A stretch of 64,000 nucleotides of DNA from Streptomyces sp. NBC_00259 (GTDB taxonomy: Bacteria; Actinomycetota; Actinomycetes; Streptomycetales; Streptomycetaceae), in the NCBI RefSeq assembly GCF_036181745.1, contig NZ_CP108080.1, positions 3,224,001 to 3,288,000 of the forward strand, written 5' to 3'. Made by a program: the position numbers and the translations under genes. Below the pieces are notes generated by a model. It did no database searches. It saw only the letters and a list, made by a program, of their open reading frames with translations, and was not told the origin of the DNA. Position 1 is the stretch's first letter; every line of letters starts with the position of its first letter. Shown piece after piece: positions 9,808-19,492 of this stretch.

Positions 9808-11124
9808 TCACACCCGTCCTCGCCGCGCGCCCGAGCGCTCCACCAGGAGCCAGCCCGCGAGGGCCATGGCCACCGCCACCGGAGCGGTGACCGGGACCGC
9901 GATCAGCGTTGCCGAACGGCCCTCCAGCAGACCCGCGAAGCCGACCATCGACAGGCCCAGTACGCCGAGCAGGCACAGGGTGATCCCCAGGACCGCGAGG
10001 AGACCCGAGCCCGAGGCGGAGGCCGCGCGGGGCGGCGAAGGACGCTCGAAGGTGCGGAAGGCGGCGACCAGGAGCGCGGTGAGGACGGCGGCCGCGGCGA
10101 TACGCGGCGGGGTCTGCGCCCACCAGGCGGCCGAGGCCGGTTCGGGCAGCGGGACATCGAGGGCGAGGAGCGCGCCGTACACCCCGAGCATGGCGGTGAG
10201 GTGCCACAGGAAGGCGGTCATGGCGACGCCGTTCGCGGCGACGACGGTCCGCCACACCCGGGGCCGGGCCACCAGGCGCGCCCCGCTCCCGCGCAGCAGC
10301 TCCACCGCGCCGACGAGCCAGAGCCCGTGACAGAGGAGGGCGAGGGTGGGCGGGGCCATGTTGGAGACCTTCTCGCCCGGCATGCCGACCATGGACAGCG
10401 GGTACGGGCCGAACGCCACCAGTGCGGCGGCCCCGGCCAGTCCCGTGGCGGCGAGTACGGACGGCAGCCGCAGCCGGCCGTCGGCGCGCAGGAAGCCGAG
10501 CTGGTGCACGGCCAGCCAGACGAACGCGAAGTTCAGGAACTCCACGAAGGGGACCTGGAGCGCGAACCGGAGCACGTCCACCGCGAGCGCGCCGCCCGCG
10601 AGTGCCGCGAACGCGCCCCAGCCGTACCGCTCGTGGAGCCTCAGCAGTGGCGGGGTGAACGCCACCATCGCCAGATAGATCCCGATGAACCACAGCGGCT
10701 GGGTCACCAGGCGCAGCGTGACGCCGGTCAGTCCGCCGCCTCCACCCGGCAGTTGCACGATCAGCGCCGCCGCTGCCCAGACCAGGACGAACACCATGGT
10801 GGGGCGCAGCAGCCTGCGCAGCCGGGCCCGCAGGAACGCCGCGTACACCGATCCCTCCGGCTGCCTGCGGCGCAGCGAGCGGTAGGAGAGCGCGTGCGAG
10901 AAGCCGCCGACGAAGAAGAACACCGGCATGATCTGAAGGACCCAGGTGAGGAGTTGGAGCTCCGGGACGACGGCGAGCAGATTGCCGACACCGTCGGCGG
11001 TGACGGCGGCCATCAGCCAGTGGCCGAGGACGACGGTCCCGAGCGAGGCGACCCGGAGGAGGTCGACGTAACGGTCCCGGGTGTCCGGGGTGGCTTCGGC
11101 GAGCGCACGAACGCTTGATCCCAT
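9808..11124 (-). CDS. Acyltransferase 3 family integral membrane protein
   Basis: 438 residues, about ten hydrophobic segments. The N-terminal RDRYVDLLRVASLGTVVLGHWL contains the Arg and the VLGHW His typical of the acyltransferase 3 (OafA/NodX) family, and the second conserved region with FFFVGGFSH follows. Such enzymes move acyl groups (often acetyl) onto sugars, lipids or antibiotics at the membrane. The final segment ends LAGWLLVERSGARRGRV. Starts at ATG 11124; isolated by gaps of about 120-150 bases from ABC-F and ispE. The acceptor is unknown. Confidence 0.88.
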   Translation of the reverse strand: MGSSVRALAEATPDTRDRYVDLLRVASLGTVVLGHWLMAAVTADGVGNLLAVVPELQLLTWVLQIMPVFFFVGGFSHALSYRSLRRRQPEGSVYAAFLRARLRRLLRPTMVFVLVWAAAALIVQLPGGGGGLTGVTLRLVTQPLWFIGIYLAMVAFTPPLLRLHERYGWGAFAALAGGALAVDVLRFALQVPFVEFLNFAFVWLAVHQLGFLRADGRLRLPSVLAATGLAGAAALVAFGPYPLSMVGMPGEKVSNMAPPTLALLCHGLWLVGAVELLRGSGARLVARPRVWRTVVAANGVAMTAFLWHLTAMLGVYGALLALDVPLPEPASAAWWAQTPPRIAAAAVLTALLVAAFRTFERPSPPRAASASGSGLLAVLGITLCLLGVLGLSMVGFAGLLEGRSATLIAVPVTAPVAVAMALAGWLLVERSGARRGRV

Positions 11125-11272
11125 ACGGCTACGTTCGCGCTCGCGCCCTCGTGGGCGTCAGCGCTTCCGTACTCAACTCCCGTCTGAGTACCCGGGCGTG
11201 CGTGCCCTCGTGCGCGGGCGCCTGTGCTCGATCGCCGGAAGGGCTCGCTCGGAGCCCCGGCGCGGGCGCCGT

Positions 11273-12166
11273 CTACAGGACCGTCGCGCCGGGAGCCGGT
11301 GCCAGGGCCACGCGGGCCGTGCGGCAGGTGCCGGAGGCCAGGAGTGCCTCGGCGATCTGCCGGGCCGCTTCGTCGTCCTTCGCGAGGAACGCCGTCGTCG
11401 GGCCGGAGCCCGAGACGAGCGCGGCGAGCGCGCCCGCGTCGGTTCCGGCCGCGAGGGTGTCCGCGAGGGACGGGCGCAGCGAGAGCGCGGCGGGCTGGAG
11501 GTCGTTCACGAGTGCCGCGGCGAGGGCCCCCGGGTCGCCGGTGCGCAGGGCGTCGAGGAGGAGGGGGGAGGCGACCGGCTCGGGGACGTGGGCGCCCTCG
11601 TTCAGGCGGTCGAACTCGCGGTAGACGGCGGGGGTCGAGAGTCCGCCGTCGGCGACCGCGAAGACCCAGTGGAAGGCGCCGCCGACGGGCAGTTCGGTGA
11701 GCCGCTCGCCGCGGCCCGTACCCAGCGCCGCGCCGCCGACGAGGCTGAACGGCACATCGCTGCCGAGTTCGGCGCAGATGTCGAGCAGTTCCTGCCGTGA
11801 CGCCCCGGTGGACCACAGGGCGTCGCACGCGAGCAGCGCGCCCGCGCCGTCGGCGCTGCCGCCCGCCATGCCGCCGGCGACGGGGATGTCCTTGGCGATG
11901 TGGATGTGGACGGCCGGGTCGATGCCGTACCGGTCGGCGAGCAGCTCGGCTGCCCGGGCGGCGAGGTTCGTACGGTCCAGCGGCACCTGGCCCGCGTCGG
12001 GGCCGGTGCAGGTGACGGTCAGCGACTCGGCCGGGGTGACGGTGACCTCGTCGTACAGCCCGACGGCGAGGAAGACGTTGGCGAGGTCGTGGTAGCCGTC
12101 GGGCCGCGCGGCACCCACCGCCAGCTGGACGTTGACCTTGGCCGGCACTCGTACCGTGACGCTCAC
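11273..12166 (-). CDS. ispE: 4-diphosphocytidyl-2-C-methyl-D-erythritol kinase
   Basis: GHMP kinase of the MEP (non-mevalonate) isoprenoid pathway, phosphorylating CDP-ME at the 2-hydroxyl. 297 residues, beginning [18 protein letters not shown] (substrate-binding PAKVN), with the glycine-rich ATP loop [17 protein letters not shown] near residue 95 and the C-terminal [13 protein letters not shown] 12166 overlaps the ksgA stop by four bases, so it is the distal gene of rpfB-ksgA-ispE, a gene order common in actinobacteria. Confidence 0.95.
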   Translation of the reverse strand: MSVTVRVPAKVNVQLAVGAARPDGYHDLANVFLAVGLYDEVTVTPAESLTVTCTGPDAGQVPLDRTNLAARAAELLADRYGIDPAVHIHIAKDIPVAGGMAGGSADGAGALLACDALWSTGASRQELLDICAELGSDVPFSLVGGAALGTGRGERLTELPVGGAFHWVFAVADGGLSTPAVYREFDRLNEGAHVPEPVASPLLLDALRTGDPGALAAALVNDLQPAALSLRPSLADTLAAGTDAGALAALVSGSGPTTAFLAKDDEAARQIAEALLASGTCRTARVALAPAPGATVL

Positions 12167-13035
12167 TTCTTGGCCTCCGCGATGCGTGCGAACTCCTCCA
12201 CCGTCAGGGATTCTCCACGCGCCTGCGGGGAGACGCCCGCCGCCACCAGTGCCTCCTCGGCAGCGGCCGGGGAGCCCGCCCAGCCGGCGAGCGCGGCGCG
12301 CAGGGTCTTGCGGCGCTGCGCGAAGGCCGCGTCGACGACGGCGAAGACCTCGCTCTTGGAAGCGGTCGTCCTGACCGGCTCGGTCCTGCGGACGAGGGAG
12401 ACGAGTCCGGAATCGACGTTCGGCGCGGGCCAGAAGACGTTGCGGCCGATGGCTCCGGCGCGCTTGACCTCCGCGTACCAGTTGGCCTTCACCGACGGGA
12501 CGCCGTACACCTTGTTCCCGGGGCGTGCGGCGAGCCGGTCGGCGACCTCCGCCTGCACCATGACGAGCGTGCGCTCGATGGTCGGGAATCGGTCCAGCAT
12601 GTGCAGCAGGACCGGCACCGCCACGTTGTACGGGAGGTTCGCGACCAGCGCGGTCGGCGCCGGGCCCGGCAGTTCCCGCACATGCATCGCGTCGGAGTGG
12701 ACCAGCGCGAAGCGGTCCTTCTTCGCGGGCATCCGCGCGGCGATCGTCGTCGGCAGCGCGGCCGCGAGCACATCGTCGATCTCGACGGCCGTGACCCGGT
12801 CAGCGGCCTCCAGCAGCGCGAGGGTGAGCGAGCCGAGTCCTGGCCCGACCTCCACCACCACGTCGTCGGGGCGCACCTCGGCGGTGCGGACGATCCGGCG
12901 GACCGTGTTGGCGTCGATGACGAAGTTCTGGCCGCGCTGCTTGGTGGGGCGTACGCCAAGCGCCGCGGCCAGTTCCCGGATGTCGGCGGGGCCGAGGAGG
13001 GCGTCGGGGCTGTCGGGTCCGGTGGTGGTGCTCAC
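12163..13035 (-). CDS. ksgA: 16S rRNA (adenine1518/1519-N6) dimethyltransferase
   Basis: RsmA/KsgA, SAM-dependent dimethylation of two adjacent adenines in the 3' helix of 16S rRNA during 30S maturation. 290 residues: [14 protein letters not shown] near residue 36, SAM-binding [12 protein letters not shown] near 60, and the catalytic NLPYN at about 130. GTG 13035 overlaps the rpfB stop (GTGA) and the end overlaps ispE in the same way, giving tight translational coupling across three genes. Confidence 0.95.
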   Translation of the reverse strand: MSTTTGPDSPDALLGPADIRELAAALGVRPTKQRGQNFVIDANTVRRIVRTAEVRPDDVVVEVGPGLGSLTLALLEAADRVTAVEIDDVLAAALPTTIAARMPAKKDRFALVHSDAMHVRELPGPAPTALVANLPYNVAVPVLLHMLDRFPTIERTLVMVQAEVADRLAARPGNKVYGVPSVKANWYAEVKRAGAIGRNVFWPAPNVDSGLVSLVRRTEPVRTTASKSEVFAVVDAAFAQRRKTLRAALAGWAGSPAAAEEALVAAGVSPQARGESLTVEEFARIAEAKK

Positions 13036-14651
13036 CGGTACAGCCTACGGCCGCAATGCGGCCACGGACTCGCCCCCCGCTGCAGGTAGAGCTTCTTCGC
13101 CCGGTACGTCTGCTCCTCGGCCGGGGCGTCCTGAGGTCTTCCGCTGCCGCCGAGCGACTGCCAGGTGCGGGTGTCGAACTGGTACAGCCCGCCGTACGTC
13201 CCGGACGGGTCGACCGCGTCGGGCCGCCCGCCGGACTCGCACTGCGCGAGCGCCGCCCAGTTCAGCCCGTCGGCGCCGGCGACCGAGTCCGGCAGCGGCT
13301 TCGTACCGACGCTGATCCGCTGCGTCACCGGTGGCCGCAGCACCGCCTCGGAGACCTTCCTCGGCTTCTGCCGGACGCCGTTGACGGTGCGCAGGGCGTA
13401 GGTGACCTGCCGGGTGCCGGTGCGGCCCTGCTGTTCGACGACCTCGGTGCCGATGTGCAGAGCCGGGTCCTCCGTCCGCACGGTGGTGTACGGGATGGGC
13501 TCCTCGCGGACCTGCTCGGTGTCGGTGATGCGCATGACCGTGATGGTCTGGCCGTCGCGCGGGAAGCTGCCGGGCGGTACGGAGGTGGTGTCCTGGCCGC
13601 CGAGGGTGATGCCGGCCTCCTCGACGGCCTGCTGTGCGGTGGCCGCGTTCGTACGGATGGTGTGTTCACGGCCGTCGGCCATGAAGGTCACCTTCCGCTC
13701 GGTCCTGACGTCGAGGTCCAGGCCCTTGCGGGAGATCGACAGGGAGCGGGAGGCGGACAGGTGCGCGCCCTCCGCGCGCACCCCGACCTGGTGCAGCGCG
13801 TCCGCGACGGTGCGTGCGGTGGTCCACACCTGGCGGCGGTGGCCGTCGATGGTGAGGGTGACGGGGCGGCCGAAGCGGACGACGACCTCGTCGCCGTCGT
13901 CGAGGTCGGCGTCCGGTGCGGGGGCGACGATGTCGTGCTCGCCGACGGCAAGGCCCTCGTCGGCGAGCAGTTCGCCCACGTCGTCGGCGAAGGTGTGCAG
14001 CGTGCGGGGTACGCCGTCGACGCTGAGGCGGACGCCCTTGTCGGCGGCGACGAAGGCGGTGGTGCCGCCCGCGAGGAAGGCGACGACGAGGGCCTGGGGG
14101 ATGAGGCGGCGCAGGCTGTCGGGGCGGCTGCGGGAGAGCGGGCCCGTCCTGCGGCGGCGGGCTGCGCGACGGGCCTCGGCGCGGCCGCCGGCCGGTGGTG
14201 ATGCCGGGGCGGCGGGTACCGCCGGATCATGGGCGCCTGTGCCGGGGCCGCCGGCAGGGCCGGCTTCCGGTCCGGCGGCGAGACCGGCCTCGCGTCGGGC
14301 GTCGGCGCCGGCTTCCGGTCCGCCATGAGGGCCGGCTTCCGATCCTGCATCAGGGCCGGCTTCCGGTCCGGTGTCGCGTCCGGGCCCGGGACCCGGTCCG
14401 GTGTCGCGTCCCCGCCCGGTACTCGGTCCGCGCCCTGGACCAGGGCCGGTTCTCGGTCCGGTGCCTGGTCCGGGCCCCGGCCCGGGCAGGAACGCCGCCA
14501 CGGTCGGCGCGTAGGGCGACACGTCCGAGTCCCGCGCCCGGGCCGGAGCCCTGACCGGGCCCGGCGGCACAGGCGGCGGAGGAGGCTCCATGAGCCTGGC
14601 GGCGCGACGACCGCCGCGCGCTGCACGGTGACTGCCCTGCGAAGTGCTCAC
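13032..14651 (-). CDS. rpfB: Resuscitation-promoting factor RpfB (DUF348 x3, G5, Rpf lysozyme-like domain)
   Basis: 539 residues. After a long Pro/Gly/Ala-rich N-terminal region there is one membrane segment ([20 protein letters not shown], about 188-207), then three DUF348 repeats (e.g. [20 protein letters not shown] and [19 protein letters not shown]), a G5 domain, and a C-terminal Rpf domain of about 75 residues containing the catalytic Glu in [14 protein letters not shown]. Rpf enzymes cut peptidoglycan and promote spore germination or exit from dormancy. Position directly before ksgA-ispE and after tatD matches rpfB of mycobacteria. The N-terminal tail (PGPGPG, EAGPDAG units) is unusually long and repetitive. 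GTG 14651 has no Shine-Dalgarno but follows a promoter-like sequence closely, suggesting a nearly leaderless mRNA. Confidence 0.9.
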   Translation of the reverse strand: MSTSQGSHRAARGGRRAARLMEPPPPPVPPGPVRAPARARDSDVSPYAPTVAAFLPGPGPGPGTGPRTGPGPGRGPSTGRGRDTGPGPGPGRDTGPEAGPDAGSEAGPHGGPEAGADARREAGLAAGPEAGPAGGPGTGAHDPAVPAAPASPPAGGRAEARRAARRRRTGPLSRSRPDSLRRLIPQALVVAFLAGGTTAFVAADKGVRLSVDGVPRTLHTFADDVGELLADEGLAVGEHDIVAPAPDADLDDGDEVVVRFGRPVTLTIDGHRRQVWTTARTVADALHQVGVRAEGAHLSASRSLSISRKGLDLDVRTERKVTFMADGREHTIRTNAATAQQAVEEAGITLGGQDTTSVPPGSFPRDGQTITVMRITDTEQVREEPIPYTTVRTEDPALHIGTEVVEQQGRTGTRQVTYALRTVNGVRQKPRKVSEAVLRPPVTQRISVGTKPLPDSVAGADGLNWAALAQCESGGRPDAVDPSGTYGGLYQFDTRTWQSLGGSGRPQDAPAEEQTYRAKKLYLQRGASPWPHCGRRLYR

Positions 14652-14660
14652 GAGGCCGGG

Positions 14661-14688
14661 ACCCTAGCGGGTCACCGTCACTCTCCAA
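14661..14688 (-). promoter_or_regulatory. Candidate promoter of rpfB-ksgA-ispE
   Basis: On the minus strand TTGGAG (14688-14683) and TAGGGT (14666-14661) are separated by 16 bases. The -10 lies nine bases before the rpfB GTG, so transcription would start at or just before the start codon. Inference from consensus only. Confidence 0.4.
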
Positions 14689-14771
14689 AGCAGGACGGCT
14701 ACTCGGTGTCATCCGGTGTCGCGCCGCCGGAACCCGTCAGCCCCCTCCAAAAGGTGACGAATTGTTATCTT

Positions 14772-15647
14772 TCAGTAATCAAACGCACGGGCCGTGTTGG
14801 CCGCGATCGCCTCCGACATGGCGTCCTCGTCGATCCCCCGTACCGCGGCCATCGCACGGACCGTGATCGGAACGAGATACGGCGCGTTGGGCCGTCCGCG
14901 GTACGGCGCGGGCGTCAGGAAGGGCGCGTCGGTCTCCACGAGGACGAGTCCCAGCGGGGCGACGGCGAGCGCGTCGCGCAGCGGCTGGGCGTTCTTGAAG
15001 GTCACATTGCCCGCGAACGACATGAAGTACCCGGCGTCCGCGCAGATCCTGGCCATGTCCGCGTCGCCGGAGTAGCAGTGGAACACCGTGCGCTCGGGGG
15101 CGCCTTCCTCGGCGAGGATGCGCAGCACGTCGGCGTGCGCGTCACGGTCGTGGATGACGAGCGCCTTGCCGTGCCGCTTGGCGATCTCGATATGGGCGCG
15201 GAAGGAGCGCTCCTGGGCGGCGATGCCTTCCGGGCCCGTACGGAAGTGGTCGAGCCCCGTCTCGCCGACGGCTCGTACGGGGTCGAGTCCGGCCAGCCGG
15301 TCGATCTCGGCGAGGGCCTCGTCGAGGGCGGCGTCGCCGCCGGCTTCCCGTGTGCCCTGCCGTGACCAGCCGTCGGGGTCGCCGTGGACGATCCGCGGGG
15401 CCTCGTTGGGGTGCAGGGCGACGGCCGCCCAGACGTTCTCGTGCGCGGCGGCCGTCTCGGCCGCCCAGCGGGAGCCCTTGATGTCGCATCCCACCTGGAC
15501 GACGGTCGTCACACCGACCGAGGCCGCCTTCCGCAGACCTTCCTCGACGGTGCCGCTCTGCATGTCCAGGTGGGTGTGCGAATCGGCGACCGGTACCCGC
15601 AGCGGGGCGGGCAGCGGCGGGGGCGTCTCGTCGGTCTTGGCGCTCAT
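14772..15647 (-). CDS. tatD: TatD family metal-dependent hydrolase (DNase-like)
   Basis: Amidohydrolase-superfamily TIM barrel with TatD motifs: DSHTHLDM (first metal His pair) near residue 20, GETGLDH, IHDRDAH, HCYSGD and ETDAPFLTP. E. coli and eukaryotic homologues are 3'-5' DNA exonucleases. 291 residues from ATG 15647; an in-frame GTG two codons upstream (15653) is possible. Sits upstream of rpfB as in many actinobacteria; a 120-base gap with its own promoter-like sequence separates them. Confidence 0.9.
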   Translation of the reverse strand: MSAKTDETPPPLPAPLRVPVADSHTHLDMQSGTVEEGLRKAASVGVTTVVQVGCDIKGSRWAAETAAAHENVWAAVALHPNEAPRIVHGDPDGWSRQGTREAGGDAALDEALAEIDRLAGLDPVRAVGETGLDHFRTGPEGIAAQERSFRAHIEIAKRHGKALVIHDRDAHADVLRILAEEGAPERTVFHCYSGDADMARICADAGYFMSFAGNVTFKNAQPLRDALAVAPLGLVLVETDAPFLTPAPYRGRPNAPYLVPITVRAMAAVRGIDEDAMSEAIAANTARAFDY

Positions 15648-15789
15648 GACCACGATCGTACGAGGACCGCGACGACGGCCTCGGACCCTCCTCGGACACC
15701 TCTGCCTCGGACCCCTCTGCCTCTGCCCCGGTCTCCGGCCCCTGGCCCCCGGCCCGCCTCACCCTTGGCCACGGACCGCGGCCACCGCC

Positions 15790-16242
15790 CTACCGGCGGC
15801 GGTGCAGACCGCGGAGCACGTCCCCGAGACCCCGGCGCCGCACCGCCGCCTCGGGCCCGGCGTCCTGGCGGTGCCTGGCGACCTTCGGCTCCGGCTCGGA
15901 GGACGGGACGGGCCCGGCTATGGCGAAGTTGGGGGGCGCGAAGTGCTGGCGGCGCAGGGTCTCGGCGACACCCGAGACCTGCCCGGCGCGCATGATGCGG
16001 ACCTTCTGCTCGCCGCAGTTGAGGCAGGTGAGCCGGTTCAGCGGGGAGGGAACGAGCTGTCCCTGTGCGCGGTACATGCAGAACGGACGGCCGTCGCCGT
16101 CGATGTGGTGCTCGATGTCGTAGGTCTGCTCCCAGCCGTAGCCGCACCTCATGCAGGCGAAGGCGTAGGACTCCTGCACCGTCTCGGGTGCGGCGACCGG
16201 GATGGGTCGCGCGTCGCTCGGGGTGCCCGCTGTCTCACTCAT
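15790..16242 (-). CDS. Zinc-ribbon-like hypothetical protein
   Basis: 150-residue protein with two CxxC knuckles, FACMRCGYGW (about residue 30) and LTCLNCGEQK (about 72), which would bind one zinc. A charged Arg-rich tail (GLGDVLRGLHRRR) ends it. No enzymatic motif. The zinc pair and basic tail suit a nucleic-acid or protein adaptor, but this is inference. Stands alone between tatD and rsmI. Confidence 0.75.
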   Translation of the reverse strand: MSETAGTPSDARPIPVAAPETVQESYAFACMRCGYGWEQTYDIEHHIDGDGRPFCMYRAQGQLVPSPLNRLTCLNCGEQKVRIMRAGQVSGVAETLRRQHFAPPNFAIAGPVPSSEPEPKVARHRQDAGPEAAVRRRGLGDVLRGLHRRR

Positions 16243-16400
16243 GCCAGCTCCTCCTGGTCCACCGCCCCCAGCCGCGCCGGGGGTGTGTCCTTACAGTGGA
16301 CGCCTGTTCCGGCGGGAGCGCATCAGACCTTCCAGGTCGTTGAGGAGGATTTGGCCGGCGCATTCCGGAAGGCTTGATCACGCGGTCCGAGCTTTGCTTT

Positions 16401-17291
16401 TCACGATAGACCTTTGCGATCCGAGGGGCCTGATCCTGCCGCGTTCTTTGCCGCGACGACCGCGTCGAACACCTCTCGTTTGGGTACGCCCGCGTCGGCC
16501 GCGACCGCCGCGATGGCTTCCTTGCGCCGCTCCCCCGCCTCCTCGCGCACCCGCACCCTGCGCACCAGCTCGTCCGCGTCCAGCTCGGCCGGCCCCGGCG
16601 CCGGGGCGCCCTCCACGACGACCGTGATCTCGCCGCGTACGCCCTCGGCCGCCCACGCGGCCAGTTCACCGAGGCCGCCGCGCTTCACTTCCTCGTACGT
16701 CTTCGTCAGCTCGCGGCAGACGGCGGCCCTGCGGTCCGCGCCGAACGCCTCGGCCATGGCCGCCAGGGTGTCGTCGAGACGGTGCGGCGCCTCGAAGTAG
16801 ACGAGGGTGCGGCGTTCGCCGGCGACCTCACGGAGCCGGCCGAGACGCTCGCCCGCCTTGCGCGGCAGGAAGCCCTCGAAACAGAAGCGGTCCACCGGCA
16901 GCCCCGACAGTGCGAGCGCGGTCAGCACGGCGGACGGGCCGGGCACCGCCGTGACCTTGATGTCCTTCTCGACGGCCGCGGCGACCAGCCGGTAGCCGGG
17001 GTCGGAGACGGAGGGCATTCCGGCGTCGGTGACCAGCAGCACCCGCGCACCGCCCTCCAGCGCCTCCACCAGTTCCGGCGTACGGGCCGACTCGTTGCCC
17101 TCGAAGTACGACACGACCCGCCCGCGGGTGTGCACGCCGAGGGCCTGGGTGAGCCGGCGCAGCCGCCGGGTGTCCTCCGCGGCGACCACGTCGGCGGTCT
17201 CCAGTTCGGCCGCCAGGCGCGGCGGGGCGTCCGCCACATCGCCGATGGGCGTCCCTGCGAGTACGAGCGTTCCAGTCACCGATCCAGTCAC
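16401..17291 (-). CDS. rsmI: 16S rRNA (cytidine1402-2'-O)-methyltransferase
   Basis: RsmI adds the 2'-O-methyl group to C1402 in the ribosomal P site. 296 residues of the tetrapyrrole-methylase fold: [16 protein letters not shown] at the N-terminus, [10 protein letters not shown], the SAM loop [15 protein letters not shown] and the family hallmark [19 protein letters not shown] 17291 has a GGAGG ribosome site eight bases before it; a second in-frame GTG at 17279 gives the shorter N-terminus usual in the family but is 20 bases from that site. Divergent from pmt with only 61 bases between starts. Confidence 0.94.
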   Translation of the reverse strand: MTGSVTGTLVLAGTPIGDVADAPPRLAAELETADVVAAEDTRRLRRLTQALGVHTRGRVVSYFEGNESARTPELVEALEGGARVLLVTDAGMPSVSDPGYRLVAAAVEKDIKVTAVPGPSAVLTALALSGLPVDRFCFEGFLPRKAGERLGRLREVAGERRTLVYFEAPHRLDDTLAAMAEAFGADRRAAVCRELTKTYEEVKRGGLGELAAWAAEGVRGEITVVVEGAPAPGPAELDADELVRRVRVREEAGERRKEAIAAVAADAGVPKREVFDAVVAAKNAAGSGPSDRKGLS

Positions 17292-17352
17292 AGAGCCATC
17301 CTCCCAGGGCGGGCCACACCCTTCGCACAGACGCGTTCCCTACGATGGCGCG

Positions 17353-19074
17353 GTGACCAGTACCGCCCCACGGGCCCTGCACGGTCAGGCCGCCGCCGAA
17401 CAGCCGTCGTCCTGGCAGCAGCGCCTGCGCAGATTCGGCCATGTGCCCCGGCCCGACATCGGGCTGCGCGAGCGGCTGGTGCCGCCGTACACCCGGCCCT
17501 CCGACCGGCTGTGGTCGCTGCTCGGCGTGCCGCCGGGAGCGGCGCGCCGGGTGGAGCGGCTGACGGCGTGGGGCGGGCCGCTGCTGGTGGCGCTGGTGGC
17601 GGGGCTGCTGCGGCTGTGGCATCTGGGCCACCCCAAGGCGGTGATATTCGATGAGACGTACTACGCGAAGGACGCCTGGGCACTGATCAACCAGGGGTAC
17701 GAGGGCTCCTGGCCGAAGGACATCGACAAGGCGATCCTGAAGAACCCGGACGCGGTCGCCGTGCCGGTGGATCCCGGCTACGTGGTGCATCCGCCCGTGG
17801 GCAAATGGGTCATCGGGCTCGGTGAGCAGTTGTTCGGGTTCACCCCGTTCGGCTGGCGTTTCATGGTCTTCGTGCTCGGCACGCTGTCCGTGCTGATGCT
17901 GTGCCGGATCGGCAGGCGGCTGTTCCGGTCGACGTTCCTGGGCTGTCTCGCGGGGGCGCTGCTCGCCGTGGACGGGCTGCACTTCGTGATGAGCCGCACC
18001 GCGCTGCTCGACCAGGTGCTGATGTTCTTCGTGCTGGCGGCCTTCGGCTGTCTGCTGATCGACCGCGACCGGGCGAGACGGCGGCTGGCGGACGCGCTGC
18101 CGGAGGACGCGGAGGGAGTGCTGCGGCCGGACGCGCGGATCGCGGACACCCTGCGGATGGGGTGGCGCCCGTGGCGGATCGCCGCCGCGGTGATGCTGGG
18201 CCTGGCGATCGGCACGAAGTGGAACGGCCTGTACATCCTGGCGGCGTTCGGTCTGATGACGGTGCTGTGGGACGTGGGCGCCCGGAAGACGGCGGGCGCG
18301 GTGCGGCCGTACCTGTCCGTGCTGAAGCGCGACCTCCTGCCGGCGTTCACCGCGCTGCCGGTGGTCATCGCCACGTACCTCGCGTCCTGGACCGGCTGGC
18401 TCGTCACCGACAAGGGCTACTTCCGCGACTGGGCGACGAACGAGGGCAGCGGCAGTTCCTGGAGCTGGCTGTTCCCCGACTGGCTGCGCAGCTTCTGGCA
18501 CTACGAGACCGAGGTCTTCCAGTTCCACGTCAACCTGACGTCGGGTCATACGTACGAGTCCAACCCGTGGAGCTGGATCGTCCTCGGCCGTCCCGTCTCC
18601 TACTTCTACGAGGACCCGTCCGCGGGCACCGCCGGCTGCCCCGCCACCGCCGCCGACAAGTGCGCCAGCGAGGTCCTGGCGATCGGCACCCCCCTGCTGT
18701 GGTGGGTGGCCTGCTTCGCGCTCGTCTACGTCCTGTGGCGCTGGGCGTTGCGCCGCGACTGGCGCGCGGGCGCGATCGCCTGCGGGGTCGCGGCGGGCTG
18801 GGCGCCGTGGTTCCTCTACCAGGAGCGCACGATCTTCCTCTTCTACGCGGTCGTCTTCGTGCCGTTCCTGTGCCTGGCGGTCGCGATGCTGCTGGGCGCG
18901 ATCATCGGCCCGGCGGGCTCGGACGAACGCCGCCGAACGATCGGCGCGGTGGGCGCGGGCGTGCTGGTGCTGCTCATCGTCTGGAACTTCATCTACTTCT
19001 GGCCGCTCTACACGGGCCAGGCGATCCCGATGGACGACTGGCGCAACCGGATGTGGCTGGACACCTGGGTCTAG
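17353..19074 (+). CDS. pmt: Protein O-mannosyltransferase (Pmt, GT39)
   Basis: Transfers mannose from polyprenyl-phosphate-mannose to Ser/Thr of exported proteins at the outer face of the membrane. 573 residues with a multi-spanning PMT domain; the catalytic acidic pair is in the first extracytoplasmic loop ([13 protein letters not shown], about residue 100), followed by the substrate-proximal [10 protein letters not shown]. Further helices run to the end ([15 protein letters not shown]). GTG 17353 has no Shine-Dalgarno; TACGAT lies six bases upstream, compatible with a leaderless transcript. A three-codon mini-ORF (ATG at 17345) ends on this GTG. Streptomyces Pmt glycosylates lipoproteins such as PstS and serves as phage receptor machinery. 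Confidence 0.93.
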   Translation: MTSTAPRALHGQAAAEQPSSWQQRLRRFGHVPRPDIGLRERLVPPYTRPSDRLWSLLGVPPGAARRVERLTAWGGPLLVALVAGLLRLWHLGHPKAVIFDETYYAKDAWALINQGYEGSWPKDIDKAILKNPDAVAVPVDPGYVVHPPVGKWVIGLGEQLFGFTPFGWRFMVFVLGTLSVLMLCRIGRRLFRSTFLGCLAGALLAVDGLHFVMSRTALLDQVLMFFVLAAFGCLLIDRDRARRRLADALPEDAEGVLRPDARIADTLRMGWRPWRIAAAVMLGLAIGTKWNGLYILAAFGLMTVLWDVGARKTAGAVRPYLSVLKRDLLPAFTALPVVIATYLASWTGWLVTDKGYFRDWATNEGSGSSWSWLFPDWLRSFWHYETEVFQFHVNLTSGHTYESNPWSWIVLGRPVSYFYEDPSAGTAGCPATAADKCASEVLAIGTPLLWWVACFALVYVLWRWALRRDWRAGAIACGVAAGWAPWFLYQERTIFLFYAVVFVPFLCLAVAMLLGAIIGPAGSDERRRTIGAVGAGVLVLLIVWNFIYFWPLYTGQAIPMDDWRNRMWLDTWV

Positions 19075-19086
19075 CAGGCACGACGG

Positions 19087-19116
19087 CGGGCCCGGCACCT
19101 GGAGGTGCCGGGCCCG
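19087..19116 (+). terminator. pmt terminator hairpin
   Basis: Fourteen-base perfect arms (CGGGCCCGGCACCT and its complement) directly after the pmt stop, followed by TTCTGGTTGTT. Confidence 0.8.
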
Positions 19117-19331
19117 TTCTGGTTGTTGACGGTCGTCCCTGGCTGTCCTGGGCCGTCGCACGACGGCCCACGGCCGGCCCCACGGACGGCCCGGGCCTTC
19201 GTGCTGGACCGATCGCTTGATCGTGCGGCGCGCCTGTCGCCGGGACCGCGAGGCGCGGCGAAATCCTGCCGGAGGACGTCTGCAAGCAGGGCTTCCGCGT
19301 CCATTCGTGGCTTTCCGAGGAGCACTTGAGC

Positions 19332-19460
19332 ATGAGTCCTGAGAAGCAGACGCGGCCCGGCATGGGGCCGCTGCCCGGGCAAGGCAGGCGGCACGTCGGC
19401 AGCGCTGCGGCGTTGCTGACCCTCGCGGTGCTCGGCGTCGCCGAACCGGCAGTGGCAACC
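19332..19460 (+). other. Displaced signal-peptide reading frame of the collagen-like gene
   Basis: ATG 19332, behind a GAGGAG ribosome site nine bases upstream, opens a frame whose first 44 residues look like a Sec signal peptide: basic stretch GQGRRHVGS, hydrophobic core [13 protein letters not shown] and an AVA cleavage site. After that site the frame turns Arg-rich and implausible, whereas the collagen-like frame lies one base back (-1). A single-base deletion, an assembly error or a -1 frameshift at about 19440-19460 would join the two into one secreted protein. Confidence 0.6.
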
Positions 19461-19492
19461 CGTCGAGCGCGCTGCCGGCGGGCACGGCTTCG

